DNA from: Epiperipatus broadwayi
Taxonomy: Eukaryota; Onychophora; Udeonychophora; Euonychophora; Peripatidae
Direction of reading: 5' to 3'
NCBI GenBank assembly: GCA_028023455.1
Contig: JAQFVV010012396.1
Coordinates: 21,452,750-21,516,749, forward strand
Length of the DNA: 64,000 bases
The position numbers were made by a program, and so were the translations under genes. A model generated the notes under the pieces. It was given only the letters and a program-made list of their open reading frames with translations, searched no databases and was not told the DNA's origin. Within the stretch, counting starts at the first letter, position 1. Every line of letters begins with the position of its first letter. Below, piece after piece: positions 13,080 through 24,100 of the stretch.

Positions 13080-15110
13080 GGACCATCATCTTGGTTAAAA
13101 AGAAATTTTAAATGCCATAATATACTTTTAAGATGATTACATCTACTGATTTCATTTGTGCCTTCAGAATTGGTCTTTATATTGTGACAACCTTCTTTTG
13201 TAGTAGCCATTATAATTAGTTATGCTCTAGTCTGATGGCTGTTACTCATTACTCATTTCATCAATATAGTGTTTCGGAAATATTTTAACTTTGTTTTGAT
13301 AGTGAATACAAATGTGCAAGGATGATTCCATATATACATCCAATTTGTTTACCATCATGCCTTACTTTATGTATTTTCTCATGATGTCTTTTAGAATATA
13401 GGATCATCTTGACTTTCATGGGTTCATTATTCAACTTACAGTCTGAAGATCCTGTGAATTTAATTTCACTTAATACTTGGAAATATCATTTGAATGTGAT
13501 TTCTCGCAACTCCTGAGATTCACAATCTAAGTTAAATTTATATTAGCTACAGGTAGTTTCTCTAAGTGGTCTGACCTTTCTATGTCATTACTCTGCTGCA
13601 TGACAGCATGGTGCACTACTATGCACTTACTGTATAATTTTCTAATTGTACTACACTTAAACTCTTCAACTCACTGTTGGTATCATACATCATTCTCATC
13701 TCTCAAAGGTTCACCATTTGACTCATGTTGATCAGGGTTGGCTGGGTAGGCACTTGGAATTATGCTTTCCAAATTAAAATTGATAGGATAATCTTCCATC
13801 TTGGACTCTATTTGACATGGTAGGATGGATTTTACACAGGGGTCACTTTTCCTATGAGGATCCTTGTCGGTGGTTTCCCATATCATTCCACTTCTCCCTA
13901 TTATTCTGGACACTTGGGTCAGTTTGTCTTATGTACCTCAAAGGTTGGTACCCTTTAGCATAGCTGAAACTTGATTTCTGTAAATCTCTGGTTGATGACT
14001 TGATCCATCTGACTGGTGAAAAATGGAATGGAGGCACATGATTAGATCAGTTTTCCAGAGCTGTTTTTTCCAAGAATGTGCCAGTTTTCAGTGAGGCTAT
14101 TATGTCCACAAGGCATTTGATATTGTGATCCAAGGTTTCCAATGTTTTGTCATTTTCCAAGTTGGTCCATTTTCAAGTGTATGTCTTGGAACTCTCTTTG
14201 GAACCTTGACTAGATCAGTTTTTCCAGAGCTGTTTTTTTCCAAGAATGTGTCAGTTTTCAGTGAGGCTATTTTGTCCGCAAGGCATTTGATATTGTGATC
14301 CAAGGTTTCCAGTGTTTTGTGACTCATATCTGTCTCAAAGTTTTGTCATTTTCCAAGTTGGTCCATTTTCAAGTGTATGTCTTGGAACTCCCTTAACTTG
14401 GAGATTCTCTTGGTCTGTGCACACTTCATCTTTAAAAGTCTCCTGGCTTCTGTATAATTCATCACACTTAATATTTAAAAGACTGATGATTCTAGACCTT
14501 AACTCCTCAAATCACTGTTGGCATTTAACATCCTTCTTCTCTATCTCATTTCTCATCTTACCCAGTGTTTGTTTCATTTCAGTCTTGTCCCTTTGGACAC
14601 TGTTTATGTTTATTGATAACTGTCCTATGTCAGTGGACAGCCTGGTTTCTATATCTTTTATTTCTATTTTTATGTCAGTTCTAACATCATCCATGTTTGC
14701 TTTTAAATTCCCTCCATATTGTTCATCTTATCATCCATCTTATCTTTCATACTGTTCATGCCATATTTTAGGTTGCTTATATTACTGTTCATATTATGAT
14801 TCAATTTTTTCTTCATGATAGTCATTTTTTCTTTCATATTGCTCATGTTTTGTTTAATCTCTCCTTTCATATTGTTTATTTTTTCTTTCATGTTATCATA
14901 TTGTTGTTCAGGCTGTTCATTTCTTTGTTCATGTTGCTTATAAAAATTTGGAGCATTTGTTTTATGGCCATATCACTCTTGGTAAGCCATGTCATTTTGA
15001 CTTCAGATACTTGAGCCATCTCATTATCAAGTGCTTCTTGTGTTTGAGGTGTCACTTGGTCTGTGATATGTACCTGTGGAGTGTGATTAACTTTGGTCAT
15101 AGATCCTCCA
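13080..15110 (-). pseudogene. Decayed gag-like protein with long coiled coil
   Basis: Minus-strand frames read outward from 15100. First comes a segment with VNHTPQVHITDQVTPQ, then a Met/Lys/Asn heptad-rich region (14891-14703, repeated MKEKINNMK and NMSNMKEKM units), then an acidic and basic amphipathic region (14694-14512, DDVRTDIKIEIKDIETRL), then a tandemly duplicated segment (14392-14045) around LETLDHNIKCLADKIASLKT, then a Pro/Ser-rich part ending ESNGEPLRDENDV (13683) and weak coding to about 13080. Alternating frames and stops show a pseudogene. The coiled coil and position suggest a retrotransposon gag or LINE ORF1 product, but no zinc knuckle or capsid motif is clear. An unrelated coiled-coil gene remnant remains possible. 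Confidence 0.4.
14045..14392. repeat. Tandem duplication, about 168 bp, inside the coiled-coil remnant
   Basis: The segment starting GATCAGTTTTCCAGAGC at 14045 recurs at 14213 (GATCAGTTTTTCCAGAGC). Both contain TTCAGTGAGGCTAT, GGCATTTGATATTGTGATCC and CATTTTCAAGTGTATGTCTTGGAACTC. The second copy carries an extra 20-odd bases (ACTCATATCTGTCTCAAAG) before TTTTGTCATTTTCC. This lengthens the coiled coil in the minus-strand protein. Confidence 0.88.
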
Positions 15111-15309
15111 GGTATTTGGATCCATGAAGACCATTCTCATTCATAGTATCATTTTCTACTTCACTATCACTACTACTTTGTGGTTCCCAGAACACATCAT
15201 ACTTTTGCTTAATAAATGGTTTTCATTTCTGATGATCATCAAATTTTTTTTAATAGTTAAGTATAAAGTTATTTCTCCCTTTATAGATATAAATAGATAC
15301 ATGTCATAG

Positions 15310-17400
15310 AACCTTCTGCTACTTTTTGCCATTCAGCACTTATATTTAACTTCTCTGTGTTTTTGTTTGTGTATATGTTGTTTTTAATGCCTACTTTTTT
15401 GGCTGTCTTTTTATTCACCTCATCTATTTTAATTTAGTTTATTAGTTAATTATCTAGTAATGATCTCAGTTTATCATTTCATTCCCAACAGTTAATTTAT
15501 ATTCAATGTTTCACATGAGGTTTTCATTTTTTTTGAGTGGTTGCTTGGAAATAGTTAAAATTCATGAGTCTCTTCCTTTTATGGTTGGGTGTATCAATTG
15601 GTTACCACTTGTGTAAATTCATTAGTGTTGTATACCATGGAAAATTTGGCAAAAGAATAAATTCCAAATTTTTTTTTATTTATTTATCAATCCAATGACT
15701 GGGCCTCCCTAGAAATTTCTGTTTCATTCCCCTAAAGTATAGGCACCAGAATATAATGGTCCAGGTTTTTCATAAGAAGAGTGAAAATGCATCTTATTAC
15801 AGTTAGACCTAGAGTCTTTAGGTAGGATGCTGTGAATGACATGATCATATCTACCTCCAATGGGCTAGTTCTAAGTTTACACATTAAATTTAGGTACAAT
15901 TTGGGCTAGTTCACCATGCCTCTGCCATCTTTCAGGTTCTATTGTGCATTGGTTATCAAACACAGAGAGAAATCTGCTTCCAGCTCTCTTTAGGGGTGAA
16001 TTTACACTATATAACAACTACCTGCACTTCAATACAGGTTTCAATTGATTTAAAGATTCATTCAATCATATTACTATATTAATATATAAGAATGGAATAT
16101 GTGTATATGTATATATCTGGTAATAAGTTGAGGAATGAATGTATAAATGATTTTGATAAATCAGAAAACAATTTTATTTAAATCAAATTGTTTATTTAAA
16201 TAAAACAAAAATTTAAAACTTTTCAACATGATAAAAAAGAATTGTGTGTGTCAAGAATGTATTTCTACCATATCAATGATTAAATATGTTTACTATTCCA
16301 ACCCTTACCCATGATAGAGATACATAACAAGGCACTAATTATTTACAAACAGATAATAATCATTATTAAATTGATCATGAAGTTAACTAACTTATTACCA
16401 ATATTATACATGTGTATGTGTAATAGCTTCATTGTCCAGTTTCCATTATTGATGTTTCATCTTCTTTGGGGACCTACTATACATGTATAGGTTCCCTATA
16501 GTTATAGAAAAGAACATCTGTACAGAAGGTTAGTCATTTATACTGGATAACTAATTATAAACAATTATTAATTAACAATAAAAAAACATATAACATTAAC
16601 TCTGTCCTGTGATAAGTGTATGTGCTTAATATAGAATAATATCAAAAATCTTATTTAACATAAAACAATTTTTTGTCTAATAATAATTTTCCCCTTCACT
16701 TTGCTGCTTTCAATCATAATGGACTCTTCCATGTGTAGCACATTTAAGCTTCCAAGTGCGGAGATAAATAAAGCTAGAATTTTACAAACACACACACACA
16801 CATATATATATATAAGGAAAAAAAATCAAACACAATAAATCAAAACTTTCTTTAAATCATCTTGATTAATGTCCATGAGATAGGAAATAATGTCTTTTAT
16901 GGATACAGACTATCTCCCTTTGGAACATTCTTTTTCTGTAAGTCACTCATCAGTCACTAGAATTCCTTAGCAACACACATGAAATGATGTTGTTTCCAGT
17001 TTCTGCTGTTGCTTTCTTTCTCAATCCATTTAAACATTTAGTGTAGGACATTTGGAGTTGATTTAGGCATTATACCAGTGATTAGATAAAATTTTATGAT
17101 TCTATAGTCAGACAGTAGCATTCCAGTCCTATGGCAATGTTAATTTAGCTAGAAAACATTGCACAGCAATTTAAAACAGATTTATTTTTTTTTACTTTGC
17201 TTATATAAGAAAAAAAATACTTCATCATATATATAATTGCTGGTGTTGTTCTATTTGTCTTTAATGGCTTATATAAGAAAAAAATTATTTTATCGTTTAT
17301 ATAAATGCTGGTGTTGTTCTATTTCTTTTTTCTCCATGTTCAGATAATAGCTCAGTTTTTATTTTTAAATATCAATTTAAAATCAGTGCAGTCCTTTTGT
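15310..17400. other. Intergenic DNA, no gene recognised
   Basis: Mixed AT-rich sequence with a CA/TA microsatellite near 16787-16814. 15540-16010 is somewhat less AT-rich and could be LTR or leader of the gag-like remnant, but no paired repeat is found in this window. Confidence 0.45.
17199..17334. repeat. Tandem duplication, about 68 bp
   Basis: GCTTATATAAGAAAAAAA, an AT tract and TGCTGGTGTTGTTCTATTT occur at 17199 and again at 17267, with a few mismatches in the AT tract. It lies just left of the second copy of the unclassified repeat. Confidence 0.85.
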
Positions 17401-17415
17401 TAAACTGTACAGGTT

Positions 17416-17832
17416 TATCAAACTTTTTTTTATTTAAATGTTGGTTGTAATTTTTACATAGTTTTGCACTGCGATAATTATATAGATAATATGGAATATT
17501 TGAACAAGTTATCCATCTTCTCTTGCAATATTCGAATCTTAAGATACTGACTTTTACAATTATTTCATCATTTGAAAAATAACAAAAGATGATGGAAATT
17601 AACTGGGTTTGCCTTTACACAACACTTAATTTCTGGTGTTTAGTATACTAGCATTTCCATTGTCATGGCTGTTGTCTATTGTTGTGTGTATTACATTGGT
17701 TGTAGTTAAAAAATATGTAACAGAATTCTAATTTATTTTATTTTCTACACTTGGTTGTCTAGAGATTGGTTTGACATTAAGTCATCACAATGTTTACTAA
17801 GTCTAAGTTTTTATTCATGATGTTCAATTGTT

Positions 17833-17834
<2 letters not shown>
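17416..17834. repeat. Unclassified interspersed repeat, left half of interrupted copy
   Basis: Matches 7855-8300 in order and orientation, for example TATCAAACTTTT, GTATACTAG and AGAGATTGGTTTGACATTA. It ends at the (TA)n tract holding the Penelope-like element and resumes at about 19898. Compared with the uninterrupted copy, the break falls in the microsatellite between the GTCATCAC block and the TGAAGGATTTC block. Confidence 0.7.

Positions 17835-17901
<67 letters not shown>
17835..17901. repeat. (TA)n microsatellite at PLE junction
   Basis: Uninterrupted TA dinucleotides flank the left end of the Penelope-like element. A shorter TA tract lies at its right end (about 19880-19902). Confidence 0.95.
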
Positions 17902-17903
<2 letters not shown>

Positions 17904-18053
17904 AACCAAAACTGTCTAACACTATACTAGCAAAAATAAAAATGCAAAACCATAAACCAATACAATACTAGATGAAATACAAAATTTTACCAAAATCCTT
18001 ACACAACCATGGTTTCATCTACTACAAATAGACCTTCTCAAGTGAAAATCAAA

Positions 18054-19136
18054 CTAAAGGAAAACATATATATACAAACAAACCTTCCCATAATTCATTT
18101 CAAACCCACCTTCCCTAATATCAAAAGAAGTCTTTATAAGATTGATAGCCTCAGAATCAAGGAGTTTTATCATCAAAGTCTCCTTTATTTTCCTTTTTAA
18201 CTCATTCTTTTCATAAAAAATAACCAAAGCATTGTTAAACAATATTCTATGACCTGTATTCAATTCATGAATATATAAAGATGAGTTAAGATACCTATCT
18301 TTAACTCTACTTATATGAACCTTAATCCTTTCATTAAGGCTAAATTTACTCTGGCCTACATAAAATTTACCACAACTACATGGAATTTTATAAACAATAC
18401 CAGGAATAGACCTACTATCAATAGACTGCTTTGAACCATTAAGTAATGAATTCAAATCAGAACCTTTCCTCCATGCAACCTTCATTCCACCTATATATTG
18501 ATGCTTTATATGATAAAGACATATAATCATCACCCTTACCAACAAAATTCTTATCATCCAAATCACGACTATAAACATTATTATTAAATACCACTTTTTT
18601 AATAAAATCATGATTATAATCCAATTCCACATATTCAGCAACAAATTGACTTCTTTGAATATCAGCATCATTATTAAAATTATTAAGCCTTCTATTCCGA
18701 CAACAAAAATTTTTTTATGTATAAAAGGCTGATAACTATCAGGCCTAATCATATTTTTCAAATTTTTAGGTTTTATAAAATGACTACAAAACAAAACATC
18801 ATTAACCTTCTCAACATTTAAATCTAAAAACTTTAATTTCACAAAATCAAAACCACCCCCCTCAATTGTAAACTTAATACTAGAATCAAAACCATTCAAT
18901 CCACATAAAAACTCTTCTAATTTCTCTATCTGAATAACAAACAAACAATTATCAACATACCTAACAAATAATTTAATAGAACATAAAAACATATTAATAA
19001 CACTACACTCCAAATAATCAATATAGACGGCACACATCAATGAAGAAATGACATAACTAATAACCCAACCTTCTCTAATCTTATAAAACACATCATTAGA
19101 CATAAAATACATTGAATCCTCTAACAGCAAAATCAA
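18054..19136 (-). pseudogene. PLE reverse transcriptase C-terminal part plus GIY-YIG endonuclease
   Basis: A 360-codon frame. Residues 15-48 (FYKIREGWV to YIDYLE) correspond to the RT segment with the MGSPLSP-type motif. Residues 59-67 (RYVDNCLFV) are the catalytic box, with Asn in place of the second Asp of YxDD. Residues 100-140 (KFLDLNVEK, KPKNLKNMIRPDSYQP) match the FLD and RKPT region after the palm. From about residue 144 to 215 (18710-18494) the amino acids are hydrophobic nonsense, while an adjacent frame reads sensibly (NNFNNDADIQRSQFVAEYVE, then SRDLDDKNF), so there are two compensating frameshifts. Residues 246-325 are the GIY-YIG nuclease: GIVYKIPCSCGKFYVGQS, then LNERIKVH, H290, GH and E319. 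The nuclease would nick target DNA to prime reverse transcription. The frame ends inside the left arm. Confidence 0.82.
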
Positions 19137-19139
19137 ATC

Positions 19140-19816
19140 ATGAAAAACCTTAATCTTATCTGCAGAAAAACATTCTAATTTTTTTTAAAGTTGAAAGAAA
19201 AACATCAATACTTTTTAAATAGTCAAAATAAAAGTCATAGATCAATTCATAGATCACATGACCCTATCTCTTAAGCTTGTAAGTTATAAACAGTGAGGAT
19301 TGCCAATTCCTCTACAAGCTATTAACCAATTGCTACATATTTTTAATGTCTAAACTACCAAAAACACAATCATCATCCAAAACAAAACCATTTATTTTCT
19401 TAAAAGCTTCAAAAGAAGAAGAAACAAAATTGACCCAATTTTATATAATCCTTAAAATATCTTATAATAAATTTTGATATTTTATCAACAATTCCACCTG
19501 TAAAATCAAAAATACATCTCAAAGGAAAATTATCTTTATGAGACTTCAAATTAAAGAAAACCTTTGGAGCCACATAATCACTAGGGTAACAATTTAAATA
19601 AGTAGCTCTATCAAAAATCTTTTTATTTTCCATAACTTTAAGGGAAGGTGGGGTTTGAAATGAATTATGGGAAGGTTTGTTTGTTTGTATATATATATAT
19701 TCCTTTAGTTTGATTTTCACTTGAGATATATGGGAAGGTTTGTTTGTTTGTATATATATATTTTCCTTTAGTTTGATTTTCACTTGAGAAGGTCTTTTTG
19801 TAGTAGATGAAACCAT
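19140..19816 (-). pseudogene. PLE reverse transcriptase, N-terminal part
   Basis: The frame starts at an ATG in ACCATGG context (19816) inside the terminal arm. The first 50 codons are arm sequence, duplicated by a 63-bp tandem repeat. Real RT homology begins near 19600, with PKVFFNLKSHKDNFPLRCIF and FTGGIVDKISKF, the PLE version of the P-K-hK-PLRPI and GS-Y-hSK motifs (RT core motifs before the first catalytic Asp). After a stop at 19409 the reading continues in other frames as VLDDDCVFGSLDIKNM (the motif A region with LD; from about 19320) and CFSADKIKVFHD (to about 19140), joining the 3' RT frame. Frame changes and stops show it is dead. Confidence 0.75.
19669..19792. repeat. 63-bp tandem duplication within the PLE arm
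   Basis: GGGAAGGTTTGTTTGTTTG, a TA tract and CCTTTAGTTTGATTTTCACT occur at 19669 and at 19732. The left arm has the unit once, so this is a copy-specific duplication. It keeps the reading frame (63 is divisible by 3) and repeats 21 codons of the N-terminus. Confidence 0.9.
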
Positions 19817-19897
19817 GGTTGTGTAAGGATTTTAGTAAAATTTTGTATTTCATCTAGTATTGTATTGGTTTATGGTTTTGCATATATATATATATAT

Positions 19898-20198
19898 ATA
19901 TATGAAGGATTTCTTTAACTGCTTTTTTTTCTTTTCATTAAAGGAGAGAAACTAATTCACGGCGACATTTGTTTAATTTGGTATTTAACAAAGTAAACAT
20001 TTGTCATGTATATATATGTGTATGTATGTATGTATGTATGTATGTATGTATGTATGTATGTATGTATGTATGTATGTATGTATATATATATATATATAAA
20101 TGATAGTGTATATTCAACTATCTGTTAGTTAAGTTCATGTTTTAAATGGGTTTGTGTGGATAAATAAAGGCGAGTCTCGATAGAATTGGAAGCTAACC
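19898..20198. repeat. Unclassified interspersed repeat, right half of interrupted copy
   Basis: Continues the homology to 8325-8545: TGAAGGATTTCTTTAAC, TTAACAAAGTAAACA, microsatellite, ATTCAACTATCTGTTA and TGTGTGGATAAATAAAGG. Its internal microsatellite has expanded to a (TATG)n run at about 20021-20080. Confidence 0.7.
20021..20096. repeat. (TATG)n then (TA)n microsatellite
   Basis: About fifteen TATG units run into TATATA. The homologous place at 8416-8440 holds a shorter TA tract, so the tetranucleotide expanded in this copy. Confidence 0.95.
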
Positions 20199-20315
20199 AA
20201 TCAATATTTAGACAATCCCAATACAGATAACAATAAAAAAAATTCAAACTGTTGTCAAGGCAATCTTCTTTTAACAATAAAGGTGGAATTATATATATAT
20301 AATTAACATAATCAA

Positions 20316-21105
20316 TCAGTATACTGAATGTTTGCAGTTGTAAATAGAGGGATTTGGACTTAGGATTTTCCATCTATTCATTATTTATTCCATTTCAAAC
20401 AACCAATACCCATAACCATACACATGTGAAAAAGATAAATGATCCCCAATATACATATTTCATGCAGAACCAGCACTCATCAGTTACGCCACATCATAAT
20501 CTGCCCCATATATGCAATCAGTGTTAAGCTTATATTAAGATAGTAATTCCTTAATCTTCAGTGGACAGGCTTCAATCTTTTCACCCTTCTAACAATTCAA
20601 CCATCCATTTTTTTGAAAAACCAATGATGAAGCACTCAAAGACCTTGTTGGATTTGGTATTGTAGTCATACACATATAGACATTATGTCAGTATAATCCC
20701 TCATATTATTAGGTCATTATGCATTTTCTTATATTAATAGCAGTGAGATGGAATGCACTTCTGCCATGATGTAATTTATTTCCAAGATAATATGTAATTA
20801 AGGTATTCATTCAGAATACTGAATGTTAACTGTAGTAAATAGAGATATTTGAACTTAGGATTTTCAATCTATTCATCTTCAATCCATCTCAAATAACCAA
20901 TACATATGACCACATATGAAATAGCACAACTGATTGGTACTTGTTCTACATGGAACACATGTATTGGGGATCATTTATCTTTTTCAGATGTATGTGATCA
21001 TGTGTACCAGTTGTTTGATATGGAACATATGATAAATAGCCTGAAAGCCCTAAGTTCAAATTCTATATTTATTACAGTAATCATTCAGTATACTGAATGA
21101 ATAGG
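20316..21105. repeat. Inverted pair of tRNA-like short repeats with palindromic ends
   Basis: A minus-strand copy occupies 20316-20640, a shorter minus-strand piece 20811-20905, and a plus-strand copy 20930-21105. Shared blocks are the CAGCATGAAATAC-like block (as TTTCATGCAGAACCAGC on the left), TTGGGGATCATTTATCTTTTTC, a GTGATCATGTGTAC-like block and a GAAAGCCCTAAGTTCAAATTC-like block that resembles a polymerase III B box (GTTCAAATTC). The right end is the perfect 20-bp palindrome TCATTCAGTATACTGAATGA (21081-21100); TCAGTATACTGAATG at 20316-20330 and TCAGAATACTGAATG at 20811-20825 mark the other ends. Relatives lie at 40760-40925, 58401-59020 and 61180-61290. Probably a tRNA-derived SINE-like family. 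Confidence 0.6.
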
Positions 21106-21109
21106 TTAA

Positions 21110-24100
21110 TTACATATTGCCTTGAAAATAGGTTACATCATAATATAAGTCCACTCCATCTCTACCCTTTTAATATAAATGGATACATAAGAGTCCAATA
21201 ACAATAAGGATTTGATTGTTTTAACATTTACATAAGTATGACTTTAAAATCAAATACACTAAGAACATTAAATGTTCAATCATTGGCTTTGTTGAATTTT
21301 TGGAAAGGTGAAAAGACTGAAGCATGGTCATTAAAGTTTAAGGAATTTCTATCTTAATGTAAGCTGAATACTGTACTGGTCAGAATTGTATGTTTATCTA
21401 ACAAGGTTTGGAATCTAGGCCAAAGTATTTTAAATCCACTCATGCCTGAGATACACAGGTCAGGAAAAATCATGGATTCAGCCCTATTTGCCCTTCTCTA
21501 AAATTATAACATTATACACTTCTGATGATAACTGATGAAATTTTATTCATTCCAGCCCCATAGACACAGTGGAGAGACATGAGATCTACAGGGTAATTAT
21601 TCTAATTAAAGGCTATCAAATCCTAACTCAGACCAATATCTTAAGTGCAGAAAATTTATAATTTAAATATATTGCAATGGCTAACATCGTAAAATAAGCA
21701 TGAATTATAATATAGCATCCATTCACAATGAATGAGAACAGCGTACAAAGCCAACATAAATATTATTTAAAATAATTGGTTATAATTTCTAAAAGTGTTA
21801 TTATTAAAATAATCAACAAGTGAGATTCAATGAGGATGTGAACACATGATTAATTATTAATATATAACAATTTAATAAAAATAAATAAGTTTATTTACAA
21901 AATTTAACATAGCACAAATTTCACAATGTTAATAATTTATGTATAGACAGAATGGCATGATTTTATAATACACTATAGATGCAGATTCCCTGATGTAAAG
22001 CAATATGTGAGTGATGATTTACATATATATGGTAATTGACTCATGTCATGGAAATGTGGCTTAATATGTTAATGAGAATTACAAATGAATTTAATAGATT
22101 AATGCTGTTAATGCTATGATAGTCCAAATAGAGATGATGATCATTAATTTATCATTACATGGAAGAGATGTTCATATTTTATCTCCAATGGAAGACTTAC
22201 TCTTTAATACAATAGTTAAGTAACTTGATACATTCAGAGAAACTATTTAATTAACACTATATTAATCAATTATCTGACAGGAATTAGCATTCATTTGTGT
22301 CATTGATTTAATAGTTTGGTTTAACAACTCTATCGTCCATGAGTGAAAGGGTGGATAGCTTAAATAAGCTTTACTATGACACTTCTAAAATATTTAAAAT
22401 AATTAAAGAGAATGGTTTACAAACATCACTGAGCTACAACTTATAGAAAATATGGGACATACACAAAATAAAAAGAACTTGCAGTGCTAACTACAATGAT
22501 AGTGTTAGAAATGGAATTCAAGTCCATTCTTAGACTGAGAGGTTTCACCGTTTATAAGAATTTGCTTGTATCTATGACAGAGCAGTGGTTAGAGAGATGA
22601 TTGGTAAGAATGCCATGGTCTGGGCTTCCCAATGTTATCATGAAGAACTTCAGTAATCTAACATTATCCTGAGGTCGGTGATACCAAACCTCATTCTGTA
22701 ATAAATTATATGAAAAACATTCAGGACCTCTGAAGAATAAGCATGACAAAGCACAATACAATGCTTTCAATGCTATCATTAGTAAGCAATGCCAGATATG
22801 GTTTTGGTCTTTAATGACTGATATATTAATTAAAACCCCAATTAAGTAATAATAATAACTTGCATAATGCCATGATGAAATAATAACCCATTCAGAAAGG
22901 TATGTATATGACCTTGGCAAATTAGAATGTCAAAACAAAAGGGCAGTAAAATATTATTCTCTCTATTTAACAAGCCCAAGCATACTCAAATGATAAATGT
23001 ATTATAAAACAATTTACAATGCTCAATGGTGCGATAAGCAAATGAAAATTTATTAGAATGAATTGATCATCAAAATTTATTTAAGAACATAAACATATTT
23101 AAAATCAATAGCATTAGACAGAGAAAAAACATAAGGAAACTTTTCATTTAGTAAGAAATCTTACATTTAAGTATTTAAGCATCATATAATATTGAGATGG
23201 TGGCTGAAATGATGCAAGTTCACAAGATTGAGTCATTAGCATGTCAAAAACAATGCAAAAGAATTACAGTTTAAAAATAAGACAAAAATAAGTTTGCCGC
23301 ATGAAAATAGAAAATCTAATTAGAGTGTAAAATTTACAAGATAATAATAGATTAAAGATTTATAATTCTGTGCTAGTGATTTACACAAACAGATTTATAA
23401 ATTTTACAGAGAGAGAATCATTCAAACTTAACATAAATATGATAAATGAGTTTATAGTCAGTTATCAGGTAGACAGAAAGTTACATCATGATTATAAACA
23501 AATTTTACAGTAAAGTGAGAAATATTAAGAGTCCATTTAGTGGTACAATAGATTACCTTCTAGACAACATGGAGCCATTTGGATTAAGCATGTGTGAAAT
23601 TTAGACATGGAAAGCATGGTCAGCAATATAATGTATAAATAAAATAATGGTAAACATCCTTCAAATGTTCTTTTTCAGTTTAGATAAGACAGTTTATAAG
23701 CAGCGATGGCATGGCAGAAAGGCAGTATGAGGATGATCAAAAGTGTGAGGATAACTTTTTCCCTCTACTCAACAGTCATTTCTAGTACTAGTCAAGTTAA
23801 AAGATAAGTGAAGAGTTACCTGGGCTCAATTAGCAAGTGACTAGAACCATTTCTTTCCCTATGCTCGAAATTTGGAAATATTTACAAAATATCAAACCTT
23901 CCAGAAAGTTCTTTACTTATGGCAACTGGATATGCTCAAACTGCTAGCTTGATTTTAGCTGTTATAGTTCAATTTTTTTGCTGTTGAAAAATGTAAACAG
24001 ATAAGTTCCAGAAAACATTATTTAAATCTATTTTTGAGTTGTAAATAGATTTAAAGATATGATTTCATTAATTTGAAAATTGTTGAAATAGTTAACTGAG

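Larger units (their letters stand above)
10450..13080. other. Non-coding interval with local repeats
   Basis: Apart from the hairpin at 10738-10774 and the tandem pair at 11861-12008, no gene is recognisable. 10790-11100 is less AT-rich than its surroundings and could be part of an LTR or unclassified repeat. 12720-12960 (minus) has a few codons that could be retrotransposon-derived, but I cannot support a domain. Confidence 0.4.
17902..19882 (-). mobile_element. Penelope-like element with GIY-YIG endonuclease, inverted terminal arms
   Basis: An element of about 1.98 kb on the minus strand. The arms are inverted repeats: 17944-18120 pairs with about 19635-19878 (landmarks GCAAAACCATAAACC, CCATGGTTTCATCTACTAC and CAAGTGAAAATCAAACTAAAGG). 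Only the left (3') end carries a further 42-bp extension, 17902-17943, starting CAAACCAAAACTGTCTAAC. The interior encodes RT and then GIY-YIG, the order typical of EN-bearing PLEs; inverted terminal repeats with a short one-sided extension are also known for Penelope. Both edges are TA microsatellite. The foldback at 49571-50194 shares arms and extension. Stops and frameshifts make this copy inactive. The right arm holds a 63-bp tandem duplication. Confidence 0.88.

Noticed and set aside
14312-14818. 168-codon plus-strand frame
   Set aside because: It is the antisense shadow of the coiled-coil remnant on the minus strand (Ser/Phe/Leu-rich mirror of Lys/Met/Asn/Glu codons).
20021-20080. Regular 4-bp spaced repeats as a possible CRISPR-like array
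   Set aside because: A simple (TATG)n microsatellite without spacers; no CRISPR arrays occur in this window.
22552-22920. 122-codon minus-strand frame
   Set aside because: Composition follows base composition (Tyr, Ile, Leu, His, Ser) and no family resemblance is seen.
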